Shown: positions 56,654 through 64,000, numbered from the stretch's first letter. The stretch is 64,000 bases of DNA from Actinomadura xylanilytica (GCF_030283145.1 NZ_JASNWE010000002.1:124001-188000); one strand, 5' to 3'. Notes: generated by a model from the sequence alone, not told the origin. Translations and numbers: made by a program.

Positions 56654-56877
56654 GCCAGGGTCCTTCCTACGGTGCGTGCCTGAGACGGGCACCGTATTCG
56701 GGAGCGTTATCGGCCGCATATCGATGCGATATCACCAGTTCCCGCGCGAACGCGAGCCCGATTCCGGATCGCCGCGCGGATGTCGTCGTCCGGCTGCGCG
56801 AAAGCGTCCGGCCCGTCCCAACTTTTTGTGGCAAACGCCATTGAACCGGCGATCGGGTCACATTACGCTTCGCGGCC

Positions 56878-57210
56878 ATGAGGACTCGCGCACGCAGAAC
56901 CGCCAACCTCGCCTTCGCGGCGACGCTGGCCTTCGGAGGGATTCTCAGTGCCGCCCCCGGCTGCACCACCAACACCTGCGTCAACGGCTCGTGCACCGTC
57001 ACCTTCAAGGACGGCGCCCGGGAGACGACGGTCGGGGGGCTGGGCGATCTGAAGGTGTCGCTGACGGGCGTGGACGGCGTTCGGGCGCGGGTGACGATCG
57101 GCGGCACGCGGGCGACGCTCACCCGGGGCTCGCGGCAGCCGGTGGGCGCCTACCAGGTGGAGGCGACCGAGGTCACGACGGAGAAGGTCGTCCTGAAGGT
57201 CTCGCGGTGA
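56878..57210 (+). CDS. small exported protein of unknown function
   Basis: 110 residues. A twin-arginine-free, basic signal-like start (RTRARRTANLAFAATLAFGG) leads to SAAPGCTTNTC; the cysteine could be lipidated, but the box is weak. The mature part is a small beta protein with two further cysteines (CVNGSC) and regular TVT/VRARVTIGG strands. Similar tiny beta proteins are common in actinomycetes. No function is assigned. Confidence 0.6.
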   Translation: MRTRARRTANLAFAATLAFGGILSAAPGCTTNTCVNGSCTVTFKDGARETTVGGLGDLKVSLTGVDGVRARVTIGGTRATLTRGSRQPVGAYQVEATEVTTEKVVLKVSR

Positions 57211-57217
57211 ACGCGAC

Positions 57218-57251
57218 GGACCCCGCCGTCGCGGGACGCGAGGCGGGGTCC
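57218..57251. terminator. hairpin between convergent genes
   Basis: A perfect 10-bp stem (57218-57227 with 57242-57251), 14-base loop, lies between the small exported gene and sseC, which converge. No T-run. Confidence 0.55.
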
Positions 57252-57306
57252 GGGGCGGGCCTGCGACCGGGCCGGGCGGAGCCGGGCCGGCCGATCGAAC
57301 CGTAGG

Positions 57307-57615
57307 TCAGATCGCGACCGCGAGGGCGGCGACCTCACCGGTCTTGGCGGTGACGGTGCTGTCGATGCTCACCCCGCCGGCGGCCAGGACGCGCACGGTC
57401 CAGTCGCCGTCGGCGGCGAAGAACCGGAACACGCCCTCGTCGCCGGTCACGACCTCGGCGGTGAACTCGCCGGTCGAGTCGAGCAGGCGGGCATAGGCAC
57501 TGGACACGGGGGCACCCTCGCGGGTGACCGTGCCCTGGATGACGGCCTCATTGGACAGGTCGACGGTCGCCGGAAGGGACGCCGTCTGCGCGGGCGCTGC
57601 GCAACCCTGGGTCAT
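57307..57615 (-). CDS. sseC: SseC-type DUF1416 protein
   Basis: 102 residues with GGAGGAGCT before ATG 57615. It starts TQGCAAPAQTASLP and forms an Ig-like beta sandwich (VIQGTVTREGAPVSSAYARL, GVFRFFAADGDWTVRVLA). This is the DUF1416 protein that follows the SseA-type sulfurtransferase in mycobacteria (SseC) and streptomycetes. The partner role in sulfur metabolism is suggested by conserved linkage, not by a known reaction. Confidence 0.85.
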   Translation of the reverse strand: MTQGCAAPAQTASLPATVDLSNEAVIQGTVTREGAPVSSAYARLLDSTGEFTAEVVTGDEGVFRFFAADGDWTVRVLAAGGVSIDSTVTAKTGEVAALAVAI

Positions 57616-57660
57616 AGCTCCTCCATCTCCACACGGCCCCGCCGGGCGCGGCGGGGAGAA

Positions 57661-57685
57661 CGGCCCGCTCCCTGGGAGCGGGCCG
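57661..57685 (-). terminator. hairpin between sseA and sseC
   Basis: A perfect 11-bp stem with a 3-base loop lies 5 bases after the sulfurtransferase stop. A second stem (57637-57643 with 57650-57656) follows. They would reduce read-through into sseC or protect the upstream message. Confidence 0.6.
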
Positions 57686-57690
57686 GGGTC

Positions 57691-58530
57691 CTACTTGGGG
57701 TCGCCGAGCTCGATCGGCACGCCGACCAGCGAGCCGTACTCGGTCCAGGAACCGTCGTAGTTCTTGACGTCCGGCAGGCCCAGCAGCTCGCGCAGCGCGA
57801 ACCACGTGTGCGAGGACCGCTCGCCGATCCGGCAGTAGGCGATGATCGGCTTGTTCAGGTCGACGCCGGCGTCACCGTAGATCTTGCGCAGCTCGTCATC
57901 GGACTTGAAGGTGCCGTCGTCGTTGGCCGCCTTGGACCACGGGATGCTGCGCGCGGTCGGCACGTGGCCGGCCCGCTGCGCCTGCTCCTGCGGGAGGTGG
58001 GCCGGCGCCAGCAGCTTGCCCGAGAACTCGTCGGGCGAGCGGACGTCGATGAGGCCCTTGCTGCCGATGGAGTCGACGACCTCGTCGCGGAAGGACCGGA
58101 TCGTCAGGTCCTGGTCCTTGGCCTTGTAACCGGTGGCCGGACGGGAGGGGACGTCGGTGACCAGCTCGCGGGAGTCGAGCTCCCACTTCTTCCGGCCGCC
58201 GTCGAGCAGCTTCACGTTCTCGTGCCCGTAGAGCTTGAAGTACCAGTACGCGTAGGCGGCGAACCAGTTGTTGTTGCCGCCGTAGAGGATCACCAGGTCG
58301 TCATTGGCGATGCCCTTGGCCGACAGCAGCTCCTCGAAGCCGGTCTTGTCGACGAAGTCGCGGCGGACCGGGTCCTGGAGCTCGGTCTTCCAGTCGATCT
58401 TCACGGCGCCACGGATGTGGCCCTTGTCGTAGGCGGACACGTCCTCGTCGACCTCGACGAGAACCAGAGCGGGTGCGTCCAGGTTGGACGCCACCCATTC
58501 GGCGTCCACCAGGACGTCGGAGCGGCTCAT
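57691..58530 (-). CDS. sseA: thiosulfate sulfurtransferase (rhodanese, SseA/CysA type)
   Basis: 279 residues; its ATG overlaps the DUF4395 stop as ATGA. Two rhodanese domains: an inactive N-terminal one (VLVDAEWVASNLDAPALVLV) and a catalytic C-terminal one with GLIDVRSPDEFSGK and the active loop CRIGERSSH, whose cysteine carries the persulfide. It transfers sulfane sulfur from thiosulfate. Equivalent to mycobacterial CysA2/CysA3 (Rv0815c). Third gene after the cysteine-containing leader and DUF4395, so probably under cysteine-responsive control. Confidence 0.92.
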   Translation of the reverse strand: MSRSDVLVDAEWVASNLDAPALVLVEVDEDVSAYDKGHIRGAVKIDWKTELQDPVRRDFVDKTGFEELLSAKGIANDDLVILYGGNNNWFAAYAYWYFKLYGHENVKLLDGGRKKWELDSRELVTDVPSRPATGYKAKDQDLTIRSFRDEVVDSIGSKGLIDVRSPDEFSGKLLAPAHLPQEQAQRAGHVPTARSIPWSKAANDDGTFKSDDELRKIYGDAGVDLNKPIIAYCRIGERSSHTWFALRELLGLPDVKNYDGSWTEYGSLVGVPIELGDPK

Positions 58531-58964
58531 GCGGGAACCTCCCTGTCGGAGCGAATCTTCGCTGTAATACGTCGGATCAGCACATACATCTCGCAGCCGA
58601 GGCAGAACCCGAACACCGCGTTCAGGAACGCCGCCCCCAGCGCGAAGGCGGTGGCACCGATGCCGAGCCAGGTGATCCCCGATCCGTACCCGACCGTTCC
58701 CACCAGGGTGAACGCCAGCCCGACGCCCTGCGCGAAGCGGGGCGGGCCGGCGTCCTCGAGTTCCCCCGGCGGGCCGAGACGAGGACGGACGAGCAGTCTG
58801 TAGACCAGTCCGTACGGCGCGAACCGCAGGCCGAAGAACGTCGCCATGGCGAAGACCAGGGCCTGGGCCGCGAGCAGCACCCCGTTCCCGTTCACCAGGA
58901 CCGCGAGGAGGATCACCGTCGTGACGGCCGCGGCGAAACGCTGCCCACGCGGATCAACCTGCAT
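58527..58964 (-). CDS. DUF4395 membrane protein
   Basis: 145 residues with CCAGGAG upstream of ATG 58964. Four membrane helices. DPRGQRFAAAVTTVILLAVL starts the family, and FGFCLGCEMYVL near the end contains the conserved CxxC. DUF4395 proteins sit next to sulfurtransferases and thioredoxins in actinobacteria and may carry reducing power or sulfur across the membrane. That role is inferred. Confidence 0.85.
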   Translation of the reverse strand: MQVDPRGQRFAAAVTTVILLAVLVNGNGVLLAAQALVFAMATFFGLRFAPYGLVYRLLVRPRLGPPGELEDAGPPRFAQGVGLAFTLVGTVGYGSGITWLGIGATAFALGAAFLNAVFGFCLGCEMYVLIRRITAKIRSDREVPA

Positions 58965-59042
58965 CGGGGTGCTCCTGGCGGAGAAAGAAGAGTGCGTACG
59001 AGCGTGATGTCGAAATGCTCGGGGTCGGTCGGGCTCGATGCC

Positions 59043-59129
59043 TCAGGCCGTGCGACAGAGCGAGGCGGCCAGGCGGCAGAAGTCGACCGCCCGACGCTTC
59101 GTGAGCATCTGCTCTGTCCGGGTACGCAC
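59043..59129 (-). CDS. cysteine-containing leader peptide of the sulfurtransferase operon
   Basis: 28 residues from GTG 59129 (internal ATG 59108 gives 21). The end reads MLTKRRAVDFCRLAASLCRTA-like with two cysteines (FCRLAASLC), the pattern of actinobacterial leader peptides upstream of sulfur genes. A promoter (59136-59165) would start RNA at or next to the GTG. The stop is 78 bases before the DUF4395 gene. Ribosome stalling at the Cys codons when cysteine is short could expose the downstream ribosome site; no strong hairpin was found in the gap. Confidence 0.7.
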   Translation of the reverse strand: MRTRTEQMLTKRRAVDFCRLAASLCRTA

Positions 59130-59135
59130 GCCCTG

Positions 59136-59165
59136 ATGGTAAGCCGACAACCGCGGCGCTGTCAC
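59136..59165 (-). promoter_or_regulatory. promoter of the sulfurtransferase leader
   Basis: On the minus strand GTGACA (59165-59160), an 18-base spacer and TACCAT (59141-59136) match the vegetative consensus in 5 of 6 and about 4 of 6 positions. The leader GTG is 6 bases downstream, which predicts a leaderless transcript. Confidence 0.6.
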
Positions 59166-59224
59166 ATCCGTCTCGCCTTTCGAGACAGTGACAAATCCGT
59201 TCACGCAGGTCAACCGGCTGCCGC

Positions 59225-59647
59225 TCACGTGATGGCGGTGCCGAGAGCCGCGATGACGTCGGCCCTGCGGGGCTGCCCGGCGGCCCGGCGGACGATCCGG
59301 CCGGCGCCGTCCAGCACCAGCACGGTGGGGGTCCGCAGCACGTTCAGCCTGCGGACCAGATCGAGATGGTCCTCGGCGTCCAGCTCGACGTGGGCGACCC
59401 CGTCGAGCATCGTCGCGACCTCGTCCAGCACCCGGCGGGTGGCGCGGCAGGGCGCGCAGAACGCACTGGAGAACTGGACCAGGGTGGCCTTCTCACCGAG
59501 CTCGGCACCCAGGTCGCCGGACCCGAGGGTCTCGCTCACGTCGCCATCCCCTCCCCGCGCGCGCAGCACCCCGTCGCGGCGCCGCCGGATCAGCCCGAAC
59601 ACCGTCGCCGCCACGAGCACCGCCGCCGCGACCAGTGCACCTTCCAT
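59225..59647 (-). CDS. membrane-anchored thioredoxin-like protein
   Basis: 140 residues. An N-terminal membrane segment (GALVAAAVLVAATVFGLI) is followed by a thioredoxin fold with FSSAFCAPCRATRR (active CxxC), VELDAEDHLDLVRRLNVLRTPTVLVLD containing the cis-proline TP, and a short C-terminus. The active site faces either side depending on topology; R-rich residues after the helix suggest a cytoplasmic domain. It precedes the leader/DUF4395/sulfurtransferase genes and likely supplies electrons to them. Confidence 0.85.
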   Translation of the reverse strand: MEGALVAAAVLVAATVFGLIRRRRDGVLRARGGDGDVSETLGSGDLGAELGEKATLVQFSSAFCAPCRATRRVLDEVATMLDGVAHVELDAEDHLDLVRRLNVLRTPTVLVLDGAGRIVRRAAGQPRRADVIAALGTAIT

Positions 59648-59694
59648 CGCCCTACAACCCGCCTCACCGCGGACTTCTTCCGCAAGCCCGCAGG

Positions 59695-60441
59695 TTACGC
59701 GGGAATGGTGAGCAGGGGCGGCCCGTCCAGGGAGACGATCTCGAACGAAAAGAGCTGGTCACGCCGGAACATGGTGGACGCGGGGTACTCCCCGTAGCCC
59801 TTGTCGTAAGGCACGTACCAGCTTCCGAGCGGCTCGCGGCGGCCGTCCCGGGCGATCACGCTCCACCGGCAGTGCGAGCCCTTCTTCGCTCCCGCCAGGA
59901 AGAGCTGGAGGCTCGTCCCCCACTGCCTCTCGTGCAGGAGGACGTAGCCCCTCACCCCGGTCTTCGCGTCCTCCGCGGCCAGCCGTTCGGTCCGGCCCGC
60001 CCGGACGCCGGACGCCGAGCCGCCGGGCGCGGGCACCGCGGACGCCGGCGACGGCGGCGCAGCCCGGTGGCCCTGCGCCTTGGCCGTCACGAGGCCGCCG
60101 AGCAGCCCGCCGACCACCAGCAGCAGGCAGGCCGCCGCGACCAGCGGCCACCAGGGACGCGCGACACGCAGCCACCGCGCCGGCGCCGGCGCCGGCCGCC
60201 GGCCCGCCGCCGCCCGCGCCAGCAGCCCCTCGAGCAGCTCGGGCTCGGGGCCGGCGACCTGGGTGAGCTGCGCCTCGTCGACCCGTCCGAGCAGCGCGGG
60301 CAGCCCGGCCAGGCCGGCGAGCTCGTCGCGGCAGACCGGGCAGGTCTCCAGGTGCGCCTCCAGCCGGGACCGCTCGGCCGGGTCGATCGCCCCCAGGACG
60401 TAGACGCCGAGCGAGGTACGCGCCTCTGCGCAGTCGGTCAT
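59695..60441 (-). CDS. rslA: anti-sigma factor with zinc-binding domain (RslA-like)
   Basis: 248 residues from ATG 60441, which overlaps the sigma gene stop as ATGA. Residues 1-80 contain the ZAS motif HLETCPVC plus a preceding conserved His/Cys pattern (TDCAEARTSLGVYVLG). One membrane helix lies near 102-123. The outer domain has GYVLLHERQWGTSLQLFLAG and one cysteine. It binds the sigma factor below and releases it on oxidation or another envelope cue, as for mycobacterial RslA. Confidence 0.85.
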   Translation of the reverse strand: MTDCAEARTSLGVYVLGAIDPAERSRLEAHLETCPVCRDELAGLAGLPALLGRVDEAQLTQVAGPEPELLEGLLARAAAGRRPAPAPARWLRVARPWWPLVAAACLLLVVGGLLGGLVTAKAQGHRAAPPSPASAVPAPGGSASGVRAGRTERLAAEDAKTGVRGYVLLHERQWGTSLQLFLAGAKKGSHCRWSVIARDGRREPLGSWYVPYDKGYGEYPASTMFRRDQLFSFEIVSLDGPPLLTIPA

Positions 60442-60953
60442 GGAGCCAGCCCCCGCTCCTCCAGTGCGAGTTTGAGCGCCCGCAGGGCGTAGTAGGTCCG
60501 GGACTTCACGGTGCCGGGCGGGATGCCGAGCGTCCGGGCGGCCTCGGCCACCGAGCGGCCCCGGTAGAACGTCTCCACCAGGACGGCCCGGTGCGTCGGG
60601 CTGAGATCGGCGAGGGCCTCGGCGACCGTCCAGGACTCCAGGGCGCGCTCGATGTCGTCCGACCCGGCCGCCGTCATCAGCGCCTGCTCGTCGATGCCGG
60701 TCTCCGGCGGCCTGGACCGTTTGGCCCGGTGCGCGTCCACCACCAGGTTGCGCGCGACGGTGAACAGCCACGGCCGTACGGGACGCGCCACGAGCGCTTC
60801 CGGGTGCTTCCAGGCGCGCAGCAGCGTCTCCTGCACGACGTCCTCGGCCTGCGGGCGGTCGCCGCCCGTCAGCCGGAGTACGTAACCGAGGAGGGGACCG
60901 CCATGCTCGCTGTACAGGGCGCGGAGCAACCCCTCGTCCGCGGTGGGACCCAC
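60438..60953 (-). CDS. sigL: ECF sigma factor, SigL type
   Basis: 171 residues from GTG 60953. Region 2 is LLRALYSEHGGPLLGYVLRL through QAEDVVQETLLRAWKHP and RPWLFTVARNLVVDAHR. Region 4 is LADLSPTHRAVLVETFYRGRSVAE with GIPPGTVKSRTYYALRALKL. It is close to mycobacterial SigL in recalled sequence. The SigL consensus promoter lies directly upstream, so it is probably autoregulated, and the predicted transcript starts at the GTG. A longer form from GTG 61028 is possible but would include the promoter. Paired with the RslA-like anti-sigma gene. Confidence 0.85.
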   Translation of the reverse strand: MGPTADEGLLRALYSEHGGPLLGYVLRLTGGDRPQAEDVVQETLLRAWKHPEALVARPVRPWLFTVARNLVVDAHRAKRSRPPETGIDEQALMTAAGSDDIERALESWTVAEALADLSPTHRAVLVETFYRGRSVAEAARTLGIPPGTVKSRTYYALRALKLALEERGLAP

Positions 60954-60959
60954 ACCACT

Positions 60960-60987
60960 GACACGTACACGCGTCCCGTCCGGTTCA
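60960..60987 (-). promoter_or_regulatory. SigL-type autoregulatory promoter
   Basis: On the minus strand TGAACC (60987-60982), a 16-base spacer and CGTGTC (60965-60960) match the published SigL consensus TGAACC-N16-CGTGTC at every position. The sigma gene GTG begins 6 bases after the -10 element. Confidence 0.75.
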
Positions 60988-61046
60988 CAAGGATCGCGTC
61001 CGATCGACGCGCGCCGGCGTGCGGACACTTCTGGCGCGGACGTCCG

Positions 61047-61748
61047 TCAGGCGTTGGGCAGGTCGTTCAGGCGGACGTTGTCGGCGGTGGCGGCGACGCG
61101 CAGCCCCTCGGGGGTGGGCTGGATGGCGGTGATGCGCGAGCCCACCGGCAGGTTCGCCACCGGGACCGTCCAGGTGAGCCGGCGCTGGACCAGGGCCAGC
61201 GGGATCTGGCTGCTGCCGTTGGAGCCCACCGACACCGGTGTGATCGAGATGCCCTTCGCCGTCGGCTTGACCTTGACGATCGCCGTTCCGGTGACGGGGA
61301 AGCCGAGGACGGCGCCGGTCAGCTCGACCTGGAGGTCGTCGCCCTTCGGCGCGATCCCCTTGACCTCCTTGGGCGCCCGCTCCTTGATCACGCTGTACGG
61401 CAGGACGGCCGAGGCGGTGGCGGTGCGCGCGGTGACGCTCTCGGCGTTGCCGGAGGTCACCTGGGAGAGCGGCGCGTTCACCCCGCGCATCTCGATCTTG
61501 ACGCCGTGCACCGTCACCCCCTGCTCGGTCCAGTCGCCGATGGCCACGTCGATCTTGTCGTAGTCACCGCCGACCGCCTGGGTGAGGAAGGGGATCCCGT
61601 GGATGGTCACGTCCGGGCGCTGCGACAGTTGGTACTGCGCGGCGACCTGCTTGCCGATCTCGTTCTGGGCCACCCGCACACCGAGGCGGTCGGCCGCCAC
61701 CAGCCCGACGGCCAGCAGGATCACCAGGACCAGCAGTACCTTCCGCAT
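61047..61748 (-). CDS. DUF2993 lipid-binding or LmeA-like protein
   Basis: 233 residues. N-terminal signal/anchor helix (KVLLVLVILLAVGLVAADRL), then GKQVAAQYQLSQRPDVTIHGIPFLTQAVGG, the typical DUF2993 opening. The beta-rich body (VEMR, VEVK-type strands) forms a lipid-binding tube. Mycobacterial LmeA of this family affects mannan/lipid metabolism in the envelope. Located between the sigma locus and moaD/glnR, as in several actinomycetes. Confidence 0.8.
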   Translation of the reverse strand: MRKVLLVLVILLAVGLVAADRLGVRVAQNEIGKQVAAQYQLSQRPDVTIHGIPFLTQAVGGDYDKIDVAIGDWTEQGVTVHGVKIEMRGVNAPLSQVTSGNAESVTARTATASAVLPYSVIKERAPKEVKGIAPKGDDLQVELTGAVLGFPVTGTAIVKVKPTAKGISITPVSVGSNGSSQIPLALVQRRLTWTVPVANLPVGSRITAIQPTPEGLRVAATADNVRLNDLPNA

Positions 61749-61871
61749 CTTCTACCTCCAGGCGATGGCGCGGTCGCCAAACCTTAGTCCGCGCCGGGAT
61801 CCGGTGCAGTCGCCCCCTGGAGTGAGATCATCCGGGGCCCGATCACCCGGACGAACCGGATCAATGTGACA

Positions 61872-62132
61872 TCAGCCACCGGCGAACGGCGGCAGCACCT
61901 CGACCACTCCCCCCTCGGGAAGCGCGATCGCCCCGTGCGGCCGGCCGCCGACGGGGTCGCCGTCGACGAGGAAGGCACTGCGCTCCACGACACGCCGGAA
62001 GTGCCCGTCCCGCCCGTCCTGCCGGGCCGCCTCGGCGAGCGCGTCGGCGAGCGTCACCGCGTCGTACGGCTCCTCGCCGACGCCCGCCGCGGCCTTGGCC
62101 GCGGCCCAGTACCGGATCGTTCCCTTGGCCAT
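61872..62132 (-). CDS. MoaD/ThiS-family sulfur carrier
   Basis: 86 residues. Ubiquitin-like fold: GTIRYWAAAKAAAGVGEE, VTLADALAEAA, FLVDGDPVGG, and a C-terminal GG (PPFAGG) for adenylation and thiocarboxylation. It would deliver sulfur for molybdopterin, thiamine or a related pathway. No moaE, thiG or E1 enzyme is beside it. Divergent from glnR across about 225 bases. Confidence 0.8.
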   Translation of the reverse strand: MAKGTIRYWAAAKAAAGVGEEPYDAVTLADALAEAARQDGRDGHFRRVVERSAFLVDGDPVGGRPHGAIALPEGGVVEVLPPFAGG

Positions 62133-62183
62133 TTCCCCAGGGTCTCATCCCGAGGCTCTCGTCATCCGGACGCGAACCCGCCA

Positions 62184-62211
62184 TTGCCTCGATGGCCACC
62201 TCGGATATGCT
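62184..62211 (+). promoter_or_regulatory. possible glnR promoter
   Basis: TTGCCT (62184-62189), a 16-base spacer and TATGCT (62206-62211) resemble a vegetative promoter. The glnR start is 146 bases further on, leaving a 140-base leader with no obvious open frame. Confidence 0.5.
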
Positions 62212-62357
62212 CTTGGCTGAGGGATCCGGGCGACGAGGCCATGGAGTTCAGCTGACAGCCCTGCGTGGTCACCTCGCCGTCGAGCCGATGGCCGTTGCCG
62301 GGCTCGCAGCTGAGCCGCCGCCTGGGTCCTACGTCTTTTTAGACGAGGAGGCGGCAC

Positions 62358-63074
62358 TTGAGCAGCTTGCTCTTGCTGACCAACGCGTTGGAGCCTTCCG
62401 ACGAAGTCCTGCCCGCGCTCGGGCTCCTGCTGCACTCGGTGCGCGTCGCTCCGGCCGAGGGATCCGCGCTGATCGACGCTCCACCCGCCGACGTGGTGCT
62501 CGTCGACGCCCGCCGCGACCTGGTCCAGGCCAAGAGCCTGTCCCGGCTGCTGCGCACCACCGGCCTCGACTGCCCGCTGCTGGGCATCGTCACCGAGGGC
62601 GGCCTGGCCGCGCTCAGCCCCGAGTGGGGCCTGGACGACATGCTGCTGCAGACCGCCGGCCCCGCCGAGGTCGAGGCGCGGCTCCGGCTCGCGGTCGGCC
62701 GCGCCGCCGCGGTCGCCGAGGCCGACGAGGTGCCCGGCGAGATCCGCAGCGGCGAGCTGACCATCGACGAGGCGACCTACACCGCGCGGCTGCGCGGCCG
62801 GGTTCTCGACCTGACGTTCAAGGAGTTCGAGCTTCTGAAGTACCTGGCCCAGCACCCGGGCCGCGTCTTCACCCGCGCCCAGCTCCTCCAGGAGGTCTGG
62901 GGCTACGACTACTTCGGCGGCACCCGCACGGTCGACGTGCACGTCCGCCGCCTGCGGGCCAAGCTCGGCGCCGAGTACGAGAGCCTCATCGGCACCGTCC
63001 GCAACGTCGGCTACCGCTTCGTCCCGGACCACCGCCCCGGCGAGACCGAAGAGGCCACCGCGCCCGTGGGGTAG
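62358..63074 (+). CDS. glnR: global nitrogen regulator GlnR (OmpR-family orphan)
   Basis: 238 residues from TTG 62358 (GAGGAGG about 7 bases upstream). The atypical receiver starts [20 protein letters not shown] and has [10 protein letters not shown] in place of a full acidic pocket. The winged-helix half contains [40 protein letters not shown] and TVRNVGYRF. The match to Streptomyces GlnR is near-identical in the DNA-binding half. It controls glnA, amtB and other nitrogen genes without a partner kinase. The stop lies inside the first unit of a repeat cluster. Confidence 0.93.
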   Translation: MSSLLLLTNALEPSDEVLPALGLLLHSVRVAPAEGSALIDAPPADVVLVDARRDLVQAKSLSRLLRTTGLDCPLLGIVTEGGLAALSPEWGLDDMLLQTAGPAEVEARLRLAVGRAAAVAEADEVPGEIRSGELTIDEATYTARLRGRVLDLTFKEFELLKYLAQHPGRVFTRAQLLQEVWGYDYFGGTRTVDVHVRRLRAKLGAEYESLIGTVRNVGYRFVPDHRPGETEEATAPVG

Positions 63075-63240
63075 CCGGACCGGAGCGAAGCGAGGACCGC
63101 CTGCCCCTCGACGGGGGTCTGGGGGTCGCCCCCCAGGAAAAAAAAGGGGTAGCCGGACCGGAGCGAAGCGAGGACCGCCTGCCCCTCGACGGGGGTCTGG
63201 GGGCCGCCCCCAGGAAAATGGGGTAGCCGGAAGCGAGGCC
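63068..63240. repeat. three 74-78 bp direct repeats after glnR
   Basis: Units begin GGGGTAGCCGG at 63068, 63146 and 63220 (third partial). Each full unit has GAGCGAAGCGAGGACCGCCT, then CTCGACGGGGGTCTGGGGG, then CGCCCCC-AGG-poly A. CTGGGGG and CCCCCAG pair as a hairpin ahead of an A-tract. The glnR stop TAG is in unit 1. No function shown. Confidence 0.85.
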
Positions 63241-63340
63241 CGCCTCCGGCCGGGCCGACCCCGGTCTGGGGGTAGAGCACTCCGCTGAACCACTGTTAGG
63301 CGTGGTGTGAGCGAGGTCGGCCCGGAGGAGTGTGAGGCGG

Positions 63341-63625
63341 TCAGCCCCGGCGGCGTCGGCCACGGTGTGAATCGGGCGAACATGCGATGCAGGGCGTTCC
63401 GTCGGGGTGCGGCGCCGGACAGAAGACCTGGGTGCCTACGACACCGCTGGCGGGCCGGGCAACAGTGACGCTCATCGGCCGGTGCGCGTGCCGAGCGACG
63501 GGGCGGCGGGTGGGACGCCGGCGAAGAACCAGGACAGTCCACGCGCCGACCAGGAAGCCGACCGCCCCACAACTCAGGCTCGCCGCCAGCATCGACACGA
63601 AGACCTGATCGACCAAGGCCGACAT
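63341..63625 (-). CDS. small single-pass membrane protein
   Basis: 94 residues from ATG 63625, 2 bases after the stop of the gene at 63628. One hydrophobic helix (VSMLAASLSCGAVGFLVGAWTVLVL), then an R-rich and H-rich tail with FCPAPHPDGTPCIACSPD, whose three Cys and one His could bind metal. No family is recognised. The pair is probably one operon, transcribed from the right edge. Confidence 0.55.
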   Translation of the reverse strand: MSALVDQVFVSMLAASLSCGAVGFLVGAWTVLVLRRRPTRRPVARHAHRPMSVTVARPASGVVGTQVFCPAPHPDGTPCIACSPDSHRGRRRRG

Positions 63626-63627
63626 CG

Positions 63628-63942
63628 TCACCACGACCCGCTGATCCGCTGACGGCTGACCTGCGTCCGGGGACGGGTCTTCTCCCGGTCGTCCTGCCAG
63701 GCCATCAACTTGCGGACCTCGGCTTCGGACAACCCCGCCACGACCGAGAGAAGACCGTCCTCCCGTTCGGCGCGCGTCAGGGGACGACGTAGATGCGCCT
63801 CCCACGTTTGCGTCGTCAGGTTCTTCTCGGGTTCGTACCACCGCCCCGTCGACTCACCGGCCGCCGGTGTCGCGGTGCCCTCGTCGGGGTCGCTCGTGGT
63901 GAGTCGGGACCGGTGGGGACCTTCGGCTCTGTGCACTCCCAT
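63628..63942 (-). CDS. small unrecognised cytoplasmic protein
   Basis: 104 residues from ATG 63942 (AGGA 7 bases upstream; GTG 63948 is also in frame). A charged, partly disordered start is followed by YEPEKNLTTQTWEAHLRRPL and a helical part LTRAEREDGLLSVVAGLSEA. The RPLTRAERE-x2-GLLSVV segment looks like a small helical repeat. No function can be assigned. Confidence 0.5.
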   Translation of the reverse strand: MGVHRAEGPHRSRLTTSDPDEGTATPAAGESTGRWYEPEKNLTTQTWEAHLRRPLTRAEREDGLLSVVAGLSEAEVRKLMAWQDDREKTRPRTQVSRQRISGSW

Positions 63943-64000
63943 GATCACGTCCTAGCTGTCCAGGAGATCTCCTCTACGGACTGACAGGATGCGCTCCTCC

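Overview
The window is about 64 kb of very GC-rich (roughly 70 percent or more) chromosome with dense genes, many GTG/TTG starts and four-base start/stop overlaps. It carries a type VII (ESX-like) secretion locus and a glnR / sigL-type / sulfurtransferase neighbourhood like that of other actinomycetes. A filamentous actinomycete outside Streptomyces, probably Streptosporangiales (Actinomadura-like), fits best. That placement is an inference from gene content, not from a marker gene. No rRNA, tRNA, CRISPR array or insertion sequence was seen.

Layout. (1) 1-6.2 kb: the end of an unknown gene, then a leftward operon of a two-helix membrane protein that resembles a VirD4/TraD coupling ATPase without a P-loop, an intact HerA-type ATPase, and a small membrane protein whose frame looks broken. 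(2) 6.6-11 kb: secreted or anchored hydrolases (esterase, sialidase-ricin lipoprotein, sulfatase lipoprotein). (3) 11-27.8 kb: a cell-surface polysaccharide locus with two acyltransferase-3 proteins, a Wzt/Wzm ABC exporter, GlfT2-like galactofuranosyltransferase, UDP-galactopyranose mutase, a sulfotransferase-like protein, a GlfT1-like transferase, a large anchored beta-propeller protein, another GT2 and an LCP ligase. Together they look like a pathway to make, decorate, export and attach a galactofuranose-containing glycan.

(4) 27.9-56.7 kb: the type VII secretion locus. It has EccB, EccC, EccD, two mycosins, several WXG100-type proteins, an EspI-like ParA ATPase, three YbaB/EspL-like proteins, a CpnT-type N-terminal domain without a toxin, and substrate-like proteins. 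EccE and EccA were not found. Three gene pairs (30.5-31.8, 51.9-53.5 and 55.1-56.7 kb) share an architecture: a small helical partner, then a larger protein with a W-x3-D-x3-[YF] helix, several membrane helices and a C-terminal tail ending in PPWD[KR] or PYPWD. This family is the most interesting candidate for an undescribed secreted system.

(5) 56.9-64 kb: housekeeping genes. These are a small exported protein, SseC (DUF1416), SseA-type sulfurtransferase, DUF4395, a cysteine-containing leader peptide, a thioredoxin-like protein, an anti-sigma/ECF sigma pair with a perfect SigL-type autoregulatory promoter, a DUF2993 (LmeA-like) protein, a MoaD/ThiS-like protein, the orphan regulator GlnR, a repeat cluster, and two small unknown genes.

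Long open frames antisense or out of phase to these genes are GC-driven shadows and were left out. Starts were chosen from Shine-Dalgarno spacing, start/stop overlap or family alignment recalled from memory; no search was run.
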